64,000 nt of DNA, taken from positions 26,969,982 through 27,033,981 of the forward strand of contig JBAIZL010000008.1 in the NCBI GenBank assembly GCA_036971475.1. Reading direction: 5' to 3'. How positions within the stretch are numbered: the stretch's first letter is position 1; every line of letters begins with the position of its first letter. Source of the stretch: Prosapia bicincta. Taxonomy: Eukaryota; Arthropoda; Insecta; Hemiptera; Cercopidae. Of the stretch, positions 50,397-61,101 are shown in pieces. Under the pieces are notes generated by a model, which was not told the DNA's origin, ran no database searches, and saw nothing but the letters and a program-made list of their open reading frames with translations. The translations under genes were made by a program, and so were the position numbers.

Positions 50397-50559
50397 TGTT
50401 CTATCAACTGTTGGTGATTCTGGACTGTCATTTAACGTAGAACAGTTTCTGAAAATGACATCTTGTAGATCTCCCATTAGATCCATATCTAGAGGCGAGA
50501 GTTGGAAATTATTCTTACCATCTGGGGAAGATGGGCTCAGGGGACTATACTGACTACGG
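50397..50559 (-). CDS. DENND1: DENND1-like (connecdenn) protein, internal coding exon
   Basis: 163 nt. Acceptor TTTTTTTTCAG, donor GTTAGT. Its first base completes a Ser codon begun in the previous exon; the remaining 54 codons read RSQYSPLSPSSPDG, then QLSPLDMDLMGDLQDVIF and STLNDSPESPTVDRT, ending in phase 0. SP repeats suggest a phosphorylated disordered tail; the LMGDLQDVIF segment may form a short amphipathic helix. The donor GTTAGT is weaker than the others, but the frame and flanking phases support it. Confidence 0.78.
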
Positions 50560-51222
50560 CTGAAAAAAAAGGTTTCATTTTATGTTATTTTTGTTGGAAC
50601 ATGCTTTGATTAGTCCTTGTGAAGAACAAGGTCAAAAAATATTAAAGTAAAATAAATACTACTGCACTTAAAGCTTTACAGTTTACATGTAAAAATTAAT
50701 ATATTTGTCTGTCATTTGTAAAAAATTAGAACAAATATTTAAAAAAAGGTGTTTAACTTTTTTAGAATATAAAAAATAATTTTTGAATTAGTCTTCGATA
50801 ACTTTATGCACATAATTTACTGGCTCATTTGAGTAAAGAATTTGACTCAACGATTTTAATAAAGTAAAGGCATATGAACAAAACTAGTATACTTTCTTAT
50901 GCAATACATTAAAATAAAACATGTCAGACTACTAATCCTGATTGTTTACTTTTTTGTCAAATGACCTTGGAACTTTTATTCCTTTATGTAGTTTGATAGC
51001 AATGGAAATCAGTCAGTGTTTTGGGCATGTCTGATTGCCTGATGTGTTGACCACAATCAAATAATAATGTACATTTAGTTTTGAAATGTGATATTTTGGG
51101 TAGTAGTTTAGTGTCTCTGTAGATTTTGCATGTAACTGTTATGCCTAAATGGCATTTTTTTTTAATTTAAAAGAATGAATTATGGTTGAAAGAGATAAAT
51201 GTATTTCCTGTAGTACATTGTA
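50560..51222. other. DENND1-like intron, nothing recognised
   Basis: AT-rich sequence up to the next PLE fragment. Confidence 0.4.
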
Positions 51223-51331
51223 TTAGTTTGAATATATATATATGAAATTGATATATTACTATTGTAAATACTTTTATCCACCACTAAGTGCAATAGTTTT
51301 ACCTTGTTGTGATGAGGCACCTTTCGGTCAC
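51223..51331 (-). mobile_element. PLE-type single-arm fragment
   Basis: A short TA run, then TGAAATTGATATATTACTAT and GTGATGAGGCACCTTTCGGT match one arm of foldbacks A and B (25.4-26.3 kb). No inverted partner follows; the sequence ends near the point where other copies fold back. Confidence 0.6.
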
Positions 51332-51356
51332 AAAATAATGGACAACGTAAAATATC

Positions 51357-51365
51357 AATATATAT

Positions 51366-51427
<62 letters not shown>
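51357..51427. repeat. (TA)n microsatellite
   Basis: TA run between two PLE pieces. A second run lies at about 51,557-51,594. Confidence 0.95.
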
Positions 51428-51429
<2 letters not shown>

Positions 51430-51552
51430 TTGATATTTAACATTATCCATTGTTTTTCCGTTGCACTGACTTTATGAAGTTAATATATTACTGTGTGAGT
51501 AATTTTATCCACCATTTGGTGGATAAAATTACTCACACAGTAATATATTAAC

Positions 51553-51557
<5 letters not shown>
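51430..51557 (+). mobile_element. PLE-type foldback, 41-bp arms, 2-bp hinge
   Basis: The palindrome 51,474-51,557 is a shortened version of foldback B, folding back within GTAATTTTATCCACCA. The left flank TTTTCCGTTGCACTGACTTT and right (TA)n are identical in type to the other copies. Confidence 0.7.
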
Positions 51558-51599
<42 letters not shown>

Positions 51600-51615
51600 T
51601 TATTTATATATATTT

Positions 51616-51845
51616 ATAGGTTAGTTTTGGTTGGTAAAGATTATTTAGACTTTTTGGACTAGGAGACTGACAGACTTACCTTGGTAAAAGTCCACTCTGT
51701 AGTCTTGAAATAGAAACACATAAAAGCACTTAAACAATGATATATTTCAACCACACAGTGGTCTTTGTCAATCGAAGAGAAAACACAAAAAGAAATATGA
51801 GAGAATGAAATAAAATAATTGTAATCACAGATTGTGTAGAGTAGT
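51616..51845 (-). mobile_element. PLE terminal fragment inserted in a gypsy gag
   Basis: Nearly identical to the left arm at 23.07-23.29 kb (GGACTAGGAGACTGACAGAC through CAGATTGTGTAGAGTAG). Its outer end reads TTAGGTTAGTTTTGG-like sequence and then (TA)n. The inner end joins the gag coding sequence at about 51,844 without a gap. Confidence 0.7.
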
Positions 51846-52657
51846 CCACTGCTCATTGGTTCTGGTTCAAATTTTTGATGAACTTTTAGTGGTGTGTAAT
51901 TGTTAGATTGTCTCGGTTGTTGATTTTGCTGTACGTATGAGTTAGGTTTAATAAATTGGTTAGGATTATTTTGGTAGTTGGGCCTATAATTTTGTAAGGT
52001 TTGTTTGTTGGGAATGGGTTTGCGAGTAGGCGGGTATTGTGGGGCCCTAGGTGGAATGTTCTGTTTAATATTTTGAAATAATTTGTTATTTTTAAATTGA
52101 AAATCATTAGTAAGCATGTTAAGTGCTTCGCTAAGAGAATCTGGATTTTTTGTGAGCATTAGCGGTCCTACGGGTTCATGTAAACCTCTAAGGAGAACTC
52201 TTAACCCTAATTTCTGTACATATTCTATTAAAACATCTTTGGCCAATTCTCTTTGAGGCTCTTTATTAACAAAAAATGAGATTTGTAAATTTAATAGTTT
52301 TTGAATTCTTTCGTAAAATTTAAAAGGTGATTCATTATTTTCTTGTTTTAACTCAGCCATTTCTAAATTTAAAGTAAAGCTATCTCTTTTGTCTGAATAG
52401 CTGGTTAATAATACTTTTTTAATCTCATACCAATTATAAGAATTTGAATTTACTACCATTTCTAATGCTTGGCCTTTTAACTTAGCTAGTATAGAAGAAA
52501 ATAGGTATTCATTCTGAAAGTCTTCTGGATTTTCAGATACATAAAACTTACTGACTATTTTATCACATACTGATATAAATCTATTGAGCATAGTGGGCTC
52601 TCCATTATACTCAGGAACCATGTCAAGATGTTCCTTCTTTAATGTTGGTGTTGCCAT
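51659..52657 (-). CDS. Ty3/gypsy Gag fused in frame to PLE sequence (332 codons)
   Basis: Residues 1-271 are a gypsy-type Gag: LDMVPEYNGEPTMLNRFI, then ENPEDFQNEYLFSSILAKLK, SYSDKRDSFTLNLEMAELKQ and SPFKFYERIQKLLNL, all typical of insect 17.6/297/gypsy-group Gag, followed by an N/Q/P-rich basic C-terminus. Gag packages the element RNA. Residues 272-332 are translated from an antisense PLE end and have no Gag function. No stop or frameshift breaks the Gag part, so insertion of this copy, or loss of its pol, is fairly recent. Protease, reverse transcriptase and integrase are absent from the window. Whether the fusion is expressed is unknown. Confidence 0.85.
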   Translation of the reverse strand: MATPTLKKEHLDMVPEYNGEPTMLNRFISVCDKIVSKFYVSENPEDFQNEYLFSSILAKLKGQALEMVVNSNSYNWYEIKKVLLTSYSDKRDSFTLNLEMAELKQENNESPFKFYERIQKLLNLQISFFVNKEPQRELAKDVLIEYVQKLGLRVLLRGLHEPVGPLMLTKNPDSLSEALNMLTNDFQFKNNKLFQNIKQNIPPRAPQYPPTRKPIPNKQTLQNYRPNYQNNPNQFIKPNSYVQQNQQPRQSNNYTPLKVHQKFEPEPMSSGLLYTICDYNYFISFSHISFCVFSSIDKDHCVVEIYHCLSAFMCFYFKTTEWTFTKVSLSVS

Positions 52658-52940
52658 TTTAAAATATTATTTTCTTTAAAATAATAAAATTAAAATCAAT
52701 AATATAAAATTAAAAAGTATTTACTCTACTTTTGCTTAATTCTATTTCTTACAATCTACTTACAAGTGGATCCAAAATACTTTGCTCATTTGAACAACTT
52801 TTCACTTTTCACGATATTCACTCGTGCTCTTAATATATATGCGCTCTATTAAGTTGTTGTAGATATTCGCTCTACTAAAGTTTTCCTCAATTAGCTGTTA
52901 AAACCGACGGACGTTATATTCACTAACTTCCTTGAGGTGT

Positions 52941-52956
52941 CCTACCGACTGCGCCA
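52941..52956 (-). other. Primer binding site, tRNA-Ser type
   Basis: The minus strand reads TGGCGCAGTCGGTAGG, about 285 nt before the gag start. TGGCGCAGTCG complements the 3' end of tRNA-Ser, the primer of 17.6/297-type gypsy elements. It fixes the inner border of the 5' LTR just to its right. Confidence 0.8.
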
Positions 52957-53240
52957 GTTACGTGTTTCATTAAGTTTGAAAGGTTTTTAAAAATGATATT
53001 TATTTTTACAAACCTTTTAATCAATTAGTAAACATGTAATTTAGAAAACTGTTACATAATTTATCTTAACAAAACAAATTGAACTGATGTACATTCAGCT
53101 GGAGTGGAAAACGTCTGTGCGATACAGAGGCGACTTACACACTGCCGGGGCTCTGTTCTTACCACCTATATAATACAAAAGCTGCGTAAGCAGGAAACTT
53201 CCTAGCACGCATTTTATTATGAAAGGTTCACATAAATTGA
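52957..53240 (-). mobile_element. 5' LTR of the gypsy-type element (partial or complete)
   Basis: Lies directly upstream of the primer binding site. On the minus strand it holds TATTATATAGG (TATA-like, near 53,167-53,173) and an AATAAA poly(A) signal at 52,999-53,004, in the expected order. The outer border is unclear because a PLE foldback with TA sequence starts near 53,250. No 3' LTR in the window. Confidence 0.65.
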
Positions 53241-53254
53241 TCACATAATTTATA

Positions 53255-53390
53255 TATATATTTAACGTTATCCATTGTTTTTCCGTTGCACTGACTTTAT
53301 GAAGTTAATATATTACTATTGTAAGTAATTTTTGTCAAGTAATAAAAATTACTTACAATAGTAATATATTAACTTCATATATATATTTAT
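53255..53390 (+). mobile_element. PLE-type foldback, 35-bp arms, 10-bp hinge
   Basis: Arms 53,299-53,333 and 53,344-53,378 are exact complements. The left flank TTTTCCGTTGCACTGACTTT and the right TA run match copies at 25.99 and 51.47 kb. This is the shortest member of the series. Confidence 0.7.
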
Positions 53391-54456
53391 AGGTGATACA
53401 AATTATCATTTTATACTGCACCTTGAATTTTGTATTATTTAGAGACAAATATTGTTTTTTTTAATATGGATTTAGAGAAAACTGAAAACTGTATTCACAA
53501 ATAAACCCCTCTCTTAGAAGTCAATTTCCAATGCCCCAATAGAAGAAAAAAACTTTGATAATGTAATTTTTGTGACATATTTTCTCAAGAGAAAAGAAGC
53601 CAAGCAATCTATTTCACCTAAACTATTTTCCAGAACCCACTAGATTCAAAACTAGCTTTATGTTTCTGTCATCCACTAATAGTTTACTTGTAGACCATAT
53701 GCATATCCCTTACCTAAGTCAAAAACTATTACAGAGTGTAACATATCAGCTGTCAAAGTCTAACCTTTTCACCTGTGATGGCCAAGATGTAATAACAATC
53801 CAAATAGATTACTTACATTATATCTTTAGGAGAGCATCTAATAACCTTTTATCAATCATATTTATGTGTGTATGATACAAAATTAACATATGCCTGATTG
53901 GTCCATCATGTCAATTTTTGCTATTGTAAATGTCTGTATTTTGATTTGCCAAATGGATCTGTCCTACGCTATTATTTCAATGTATTGTTTTTAATATTAA
54001 GTGATTTCTATAAAGGAAATTCAATAAATACAATACCAACAGCATTGATTGTTAGAGACAAACAAGTTTGAATATTGAATGTTTCTTTACTTTTACACTT
54101 TAGATCGAAAATTATTTGGCACATTCTTCCAATAAAAAATGCCATTTCCTTAAAATCATAATTTAATAATCTGTAAGTAAAACTCTAACATCTCCCCGAA
54201 ATTTCAAATTCTGACTTTCATGACTTAAGACAAACAATAAACTTAATATTTTTAAAAAAATACGCTTTTCTATTCAACTTAGCAAAAAATGATATTTTAG
54301 AATTGTTTCTTGATTTTTATTTAGCACAAAGAAAAACAAAAATTGTTTAAAAAAATTGATTGTGTTTGCTGGAGTTTTATATTTGTCCTGATAAACAAAT
54401 TCATGCAACAGTTCCAAAAACAATGGAATGTTTTTAAATAAACACCACCAACTCAC
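53391..54456. other. DENND1-like intron, nothing recognised
   Basis: AT-rich. A 71-codon open stretch at 53,660-53,875 has no family pattern and no splice context. Confidence 0.4.
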
Positions 54457-54680
54457 CTAATATCAGGTCCAGCACTCAAACGTTGCTTCATGTGGTCTTT
54501 ACGATAGGTTGTGGCAGCAGTTGGCATAAAAGAGGTTTGAGGTCTAGGAGGCCGTGGAAGGGCAGCATCAGGAAAATCACTAGGCATAACTTCTCTAACA
54601 TGACTCGTTGACTGGCTATCTTTAAATTTTGAACGTATTCCTTTATATGCTTTCCCAAAAGGTTTTCCCCTTTCTTTTAC
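54457..54680 (-). CDS. DENND1: DENND1-like (connecdenn) protein, internal coding exon
   Basis: 224 nt. Acceptor TTTTCGATAG, donor GTGAGT. Starts in phase 0 with VKERGKPFGKAYKGIRSKFK, then SDFPDAALPRPPRPQTSF and TYRKDHMKQRLSAGPDI, leaving two bases that make a Ser codon with the next exon. In vertebrate DENND1 the segment after the DENN domain is a similar basic stretch (K-rich, ending near NRLKQK) followed by an RPPRP motif; the same order is seen here. The basic stretch probably contacts membrane or phosphoinositides; PRPPRP could bind SH3 domains. These functions are inferred from the family. Confidence 0.82.
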
Positions 54681-57300
54681 CTATCGAAAATTATTTACAA
54701 TATTAAACTTACAGAACAAAAAATTGCAGTTTTACAAATAATTTTAAAAGTTTTCTGCAATATTTTTAATATTTCAAACAAAATACTTAATTTTTACATT
54801 TATAAAACTGGTTAAATTTAAATAAATATGAACTACCAAACACAATCTAAATTATATCAAATTAGGGTATACATAAAAATTACATTTTATACATAACTTG
54901 AAAACATAATGCTTTTAAAAATATTTAGTAATAAAATCAACTATTTTTTACCAGATCTTTTTAAAAACATATTTTTTTCAAATGTAATCTTTAAAAATTA
55001 TTTAGATTTTTAAATATTACATTAATGTGAATATCTTTAACATGACGTTTGTGTGTGTATGTGTGTGTGCGTGTGTGTGTTTCTATGGTATATGTATGTG
55101 TGTGATCCCACACATACATATATGACAATTCTAATCAAGATAAATCATCTACAGTCTTTTTAATGTCTGCATTTAAACAAATATATATAACAAAATTATT
55201 TTACAATAAGTTACTGAAAGAAGACATTGCCTGTCTATATAAGTTTGAAATTAATACGGAAATTGAATAATTGTAATACAAGAGTTGAAAGTAAGAACAA
55301 ATATTTAATTAAAACAAGACATTAAAAAATTTAACAAGTATTTCTTACCTCTGCTAAACCTTAACAATTAACTTTAGCATTCTAAAGTTAACTGTAACAA
55401 TACAACCTTCACTCCGTTACAAAATTCTAAAGCATGCATTTGAATGTAACTCCTTAAAATTTTATAATCCCATCTTCCAGGTTCTTCGGAATGATATTTT
55501 CATATAAAGAAAATGATAAATAAGTGGCTACACACAAAAATAGAAAAAGAAAATAGAGTAGTAGTTGTAAATTTTAAAAAAATTATAAAATCTCCATAAA
55601 TGATTCTTCCCTGTCATTTATAAAACTATTCATCAATTTTAATCATCCGATGCAATTCTTAAAAGTTTTATATTTCTAAATCCAATTTTGTTAAAAATTG
55701 TGAACAAATGACAAAATTTGTCATGACCAAAAATCCATGTGAAGTAATGTTGTATATAGAAGCTTCAATCTTGTATATCTACATTTCAAGTCTTCTTTAA
55801 CAAAAGATTGCTTTCAAGGTTCCAGTTTGCTCATAATGATACAATTTGTTTGTTATTACTTGTAATTGCTCACAAATATCACACAAATCAACTGAAACCA
55901 ATAAAAATTGGGTTATCGTAGAGTGCAAAATTGGTTTTACATTCTGTAAAATGATTTCCATGGACTGTTACAAATTTGTAGTTTAGACAGTTACATTATA
56001 AAAAATAACAGATGTATATTTTTACAATTAGATAATAAGTCACCTGAAACATTAAAACAAATATTTCAAATCTAATTACTGAATATATTTTATTTCATAG
56101 AGTTGTAAAGCTATAATTGCAAACAATACTTCACAAATATTATTAATAATTGTATTAATTATTTTAATAATTAACAACGAATAATAGTAATTTGGAGTAA
56201 CAACAAAATTAAGATTACTTTAATTATATTACACACAAGTTATTATATGGTATTTTTATTTAAAAAGTTACTTCAGTTGACTAAATTTTAAATTTCTAAA
56301 AATACAATTGTTTATTAGGCCATACCAAACCTTCTTTTTAACACATCAAATAAAAACTATTCTACTTATTAATAATGAAAACTCAAATATTAGAAACCTT
56401 CTAATTAAAACTACTTTGATATTTCCTCTCTTTTTAAGAAATTAGTTTCAATAAACTAACAACTATGCTACATTTGCTAGAGGTGAGAAATTAATGAACT
56501 TCTACTCAATTAATATAGTGTTGTTAACTTTTATTTCTTTAAGAAACCCAAATTTTAAAAACATAAATAGAAATTTACATCTACTCTCATTCTAGAAGTA
56601 TTACAAAATAGTGTTTTAGCCACTTCTATTAACAAATTGCGTTTTTTTAAAAAAATATACCACCTTATTTAATGTAGAATATTAATGTTATCATCATAAA
56701 AAAACTACCTCAACACTCCATTGCCGATATTATTTATAAAACAATTTTTTAAATTTTATCTTACAAAAAATAAAATATATTTACTTTTGTTAAAGATGCA
56801 TTCAATTTTAAGAGACAGCTTACAAGATTAAGACTATTAGTAAAAGCCATAAACTTTTATTATATTTTAAGTTACTTAGAAAATGCTCTAGTCTTACACC
56901 ACAGATTACACAAACAATTTTCACCAACTACCTTAGTTTAAATTATTTTCTTCCAAAGTTTCAAACATAATCAAATGAAAAAGGAAATTAAATTAAGGGT
57001 CACAAAGGTTGTGTATCTCCTTTAGTAAGAATATTCTGGTTGAATGATTCTCCTTACTTTTCTCTGCTGAGACATCCATAAGTAGCTAGTATAAGAATTT
57101 CAGAATCTTTTGCTATTTATTTAAAAGTTCATTTCTAATTGACTGGAAAAACATTGATTAGAAAATTACTGTCATGAAACAAACATATGTTTTTTTATAT
57201 TATAATAACTATTACTGTCTACAGAGAAAGGAGGAAGTAAAAAACTAATGTACAATAGTGAATAAAAACAGTAACAGAAGAATGTATCTCATTTCAAGTA
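54681..57300. other. DENND1-like intron with (GT)n
   Basis: Very AT-rich. A GT-rich microsatellite lies at about 55,050-55,082, and a 14-bp perfect inverted pair (TATATGTATGTGTG, 55,089-55,102; complement at 55,109-55,122) sits just after it. No gene. Confidence 0.5.
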
Positions 57301-57813
57301 CAGTAGAGTCTCGAAAACTCGGCATAATGTGGACTTTAAGGTTGTCAAGTTTCAAGAATGTCAAGTTTGCTACAATTCAAGTAAAAATGAAATAAAACAC
57401 AAACTTGTTTGCTAAACTGTGTAATATTTACAAGGTAAATTATTTATAATGATATGCAAAACCTATGTTTTTATGTTTCATGTTTTATTGCTATTATAAA
57501 ATAGGCTAAGAATTAAATAAAAGCTTACAAAATTTTGTCTTGTTTGAAAAAAATGGAATAATTACAACATTACTAATTGTCCATTAAACAAAATAAACAA
57601 ATAATAATATCAATTAACAAAAATCAAGTAATAGACTGTAATAAATACGTAATGCTTTGACTCTAAGAATAAAGAAGCTGCCACACTTCCTCTCACCCCC
57701 TTTTTCCACTTCGCTTTCACACCCCACCCGTCGATGATCAGGGAGAGACTGAAATTTATTTATCCTCAGACGTGTCGGGTTGTACGGGATATCGAGTTTT
57801 CTTGACCCTACTG
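57301..57813. mobile_element. Pogo/Tigger-type MITE, 513 bp
   Basis: Termini CAGTAGAGTCTCGAAAACTC and, inverted, CAGTAGGGTCAAGAAAACTC, with TA target duplications at 57,299-57,300 and 57,814-57,815. The inside shows no transposase. It includes a GC-richer patch (CACACCCCACCCGTCGATGA) and was probably derived by internal deletion from a larger pogo-type element. Confidence 0.85.
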
Positions 57814-58360
57814 TATTGAATAACAAAAAAATTATCAAGTAATATTTATCAATTAAATTAATTACATATTTTAATCACTGTCCAGTTAGTATGATGGAAG
57901 CAATATGGCCCAGATTCAATTCTTGTTGTTAGTGATAGATTGCATGTGCTTTTTGCTTTAAAACACACAAAAAATATGAATGTGTTAAAAGATATGTAAC
58001 TTGTAGCCATAGATGTAATTTTAAAAGAGCAGAAAATACAGTTACACGTAGTAACTAAATAAAGTAAATCTATAAGGAATTTTTTAAAATTACAATGAAA
58101 AAGAAATAACTTGAATAATGACACTTAGTTATGGTAATTATTTTTGAAACATTTTAAATTGTTCTTGTGACAACCAAAAGTTTTAGTCCAGTACCACAAC
58201 GCAAAATTGCAGTTTAAATATAATGTTTTAAAGAAGCAAATCATAACAGCAAAGTGCAATAAATAAAGCACTAAGAACAAGCAGGTGAATTAAAGTTTGT
58301 GGTAAAATAATTATATGTAACCATGCTGGGAAAACAAAATTATAATACCTGCTTACTTAC
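57814..58360. other. DENND1-like intron, nothing recognised
   Basis: AT-rich; open stretches on the minus strand have no family pattern. Confidence 0.4.
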
Positions 58361-58393
58361 AGACTTCACTGCAGACTTCACTGCTGGATTTGC
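58361..58393 (-). CDS. DENND1: DENND1-like (connecdenn) protein, 33-nt microexon
   Basis: Acceptor CCTTGCACTTCTAG, donor GTAAGTAAG; 33 nt, phase 0 on both sides, encoding ANPAVKSAVKS. The start matches the conserved K-ANPA-x-K segment just downstream of the DENN domain in vertebrate DENND1A, and leads directly into the basic stretch of the next exon, the main reason for naming the gene. The exon contains GCAGTGAAGTCT twice in tandem, so it may have grown by duplication. Being small and frame-neutral it could be alternatively spliced. The preceding exons, with the DENN domain, should lie beyond 64,000. Confidence 0.78.
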
Positions 58394-59088
58394 CTAGAAG
58401 TGCAAGGAAAACAAAGTGCATGAAGGAAGGGATGACATTCATAAATAAAATGCTCATTACAAAATTAAAAGTAACACAATTACTTTAATAGATTCAGTTT
58501 TGTCTTGTTTCATATCCTTAAACTAACAATAAATCTGTATTTTTGACAACTGGTCCCATTTTCATAACTTTTGTATCTTTTACTAATTAATGTTAAAAAT
58601 TAAATACAAATTGAATATTTTTTTTATTTAAAAATGTTTAAACTGATATTAAATTATTGGCAGATCATTTAAATGTGTTTCACATTTTTTCTTAAACATT
58701 TTAAATTTATAAGAAGATATTTATAAAACTTTGATCAATGTTTGATTTGAAATGAAATTTATTAAAATTTATATTATTTGTTTTTATTGTAAAATTTAGT
58801 CAATAATATTATACCCTTAAAATTAAAACAATCCTAAACGTTTACTTTTATGTAAAAAGATAATTTAAGAGAGTTTATATTTTAAAAATACAATTAATTT
58901 CCTTATTTCATCAAAACGTACACTATAGAAAGAAATAATGTAATTTTTATGTAAAAAAAAACTTTTACACTCAGTAAGTCAGAAAATTTTTGAACTGCTA
59001 TAGCTCATTTGCAACTGATGGTACTTAATAAATGTTTATTATTTGAGCATGTCACATAGTACAAACGGCTAACTATTAACTATGTCTT

Positions 59089-59090
<2 letters not shown>
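58394..59090. other. DENND1-like intron, nothing recognised
   Basis: AT-rich sequence up to the (TA)n that borders the PLE pair. Confidence 0.4.
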
Positions 59091-59150
<60 letters not shown>

Positions 59151-60065
59151 AGTAGATTATGCAACACAGTTTTCTTGTATACACTTATCACTTTCACTTA
59201 TGTACTTAAACAAGAATCTTACTTGGTATTTATGCGAGTACTTTCAAAGACTTGTTAGTGTCTCCATCCTCGGGCATACTGAACAGGGTTTTGGACTGCG
59301 AGCTGCGTGGAATTTGCCCTTGACCTTGGTGTACCGTTAACTTCTATTTTTAGATTCACTGCACTGTGCGAGTTTTTAACGTTCGTTTTGGGGTTAATAT
59401 TGTCTATTAGATTGAATAATTTATCGTTTTTTGATTTTATTTGTATCTGTTCGTTAATGATGTTATTTTTATTTTTATAAATTTCTAGTTGTTCCCAGAT
59501 TGTCATTTTGAGGCCTTTTTGGACCTTTTTTACTAGGTGTACGTTTTTTAATGTGGGGAATGTGTGTTTGTTTTTGATTGCGTGTGTAGCTAAGTTTGAG
59601 TTATAAATTTCAGGTTTGATGTATGCATTGAGGTGTTCTTGATATCTGTCTTTTAATTTCTTTTTTGTTTGGCCTATGTATATTTTATTACAGTCTGGGC
59701 ATTCGATTTTGTATATTCCGTTATTAAGTGTGGGACATATTTCTTCTGGTTGGTTTATTTTGTTGATTATGTTTCCTGTGTTTTTGTAGGCTATGTTAAT
59801 ATTATTATTTTTCAGTGTTTTAGTTATTCCTTTTATGTTGTATCCTGTGTATGTGAATATAGCCCATTTTGTTGTTTGTGGTTCGATTTTAGGTTGTTTT
59901 AATTTATTTAATATTTTAAATTCTAATTTATCTATAGTTTTTTTATTGTATACATTTTTTTGGGCTATTTGATATATTATTTGTTTTTCTTTGGTTTTTT
60001 CTTCATTATTTAGAGGCAATTTTAGCATCCTGTATAAAAGTGAGTTGTAAACGGCCATTTTATGT
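59091..60065 (-). mobile_element. 5'-truncated Penelope-like element, minus copy, with GIY-YIG domain
   Basis: The reading frame (59,255-60,055) begins at HKMAVYNSLLYR and carries GIYKIECPDCNKIYIGQTKK, the GIY-YIG endonuclease with the CxxC of the PLE zinc knuckle, then DRYQEHLNAY (catalytic Arg region), NKHTF, and EQLEIYKNK (candidate catalytic Glu). The reverse transcriptase is lost by truncation. After the last codons (near VQYARGWRH, stop) about 100 nt lead into (TA)n at 59,091-59,146. The plus copy follows head to head. Confidence 0.88.
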
Positions 60066-61026
60066 TGTACCCTAACATACAATTCACCATGGAGGAAGAA
60101 ATAAACAATAAAATAAACTATCTAGACCTAACATTGACCAGAAATACAAATAACATTGAATATTCTATTTATAGGAAACCCACACAAACCATTAATACAA
60201 TACCAAACCACTCCAACCATCCCCCACAACATAAAATGGCCGCTTACAACTCACTTTTATACAGGGTGCTAAAATTGCCTCTAAATAATGAAGAAAAAAC
60301 CAAAGAAAAACAAATAATATATCAAATAGCCCAAAAAATGGATACAATAAAAAAAACTATAGATAAATTAGAATTTAAAATATTAAATAAATTAAAACAA
60401 CCTAAAATCGAACCACAAACAACAAAATGGGCTACATTCACATACGCAGGATACAACATAAAAGGAATAACTAAAACACTAAAAAATAATAATATTAACA
60501 TAGCCTACAAAAACACAGGAAACATAATCAACAAAATAAACCAACCAGAAGAAATATGTCCCACACTTAATAACGGAATATACAAAATTGAATGCCCAGA
60601 CTGTAATAAAATATACATAGGCCAAACAAAAAAGAAATTAAAAGACAGATATCAAGAACACCTCAATGCATACATCAAACCTGAAATTTATAACTCAAAC
60701 TTAGCCACACGCGCAATCAAAAACAAACACACATTCCCCACATTAAAAAACGTACACCTAGTAAAAAAGGTCCAAAAAGGCCTCAAAATGACAATCTGGG
60801 AACAACTAGAAATTTATAAAAATAAAAATAACATCATTAACGAACAGACACAAATAAAATCAAAAAACGATAAATTATTCAATCTAATAGACAATATTAA
60901 CAACAAAACGAACGTTAAAAACTCGCACAGTGCAGTGAATCTAAAAATAGAAGTTAACGGTACACTAAGGTCAACGGCAAATTCCACGCAGCTCGCAATC
61001 CAAAACCCTGTTCAGTATGCCCGAGG

Positions 61027-61100
<74 letters not shown>
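60066..61100 (+). mobile_element. 5'-truncated Penelope-like element, plus copy, with RT end and GIY-YIG domain
   Basis: Open from 60,062. It starts PNIQFTMEEEINNKINYLDL then YSIYRKPTQT, the extreme end of the PLE reverse transcriptase, and continues through the same linker and GIY-YIG domain as the minus copy (GIY at residues 172-174, CPDC 178-181, YIG 185-187, R196, H200, H223, E250). PLEs copy themselves by target-primed reverse transcription with this nuclease making the nick. The catalytic YxDD part is missing, so the copy is inactive. The frame runs into (TA)n at about 61,026, where the 3' sequence kept by the minus copy is lost. Its last ~25 codons are TA translation. Confidence 0.88.

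Positions 61101-61101
<1 letters not shown>

Noticed and set aside
53660..53875. 71-codon open frame in an intron
   Set aside because: No recognised motif, no splice sites, composition like its surroundings.
59200..59260. CTAACAA-GTCTTT-GAAAG after the PLE stop as a further hammerhead
   Set aside because: Box order is suggestive, but I found no stem II, so it is not counted among the hairpins.
59669..59902. 77-codon plus-strand frame inside the minus PLE copy
   Set aside because: Antisense shadow of the GIY-YIG coding frame.
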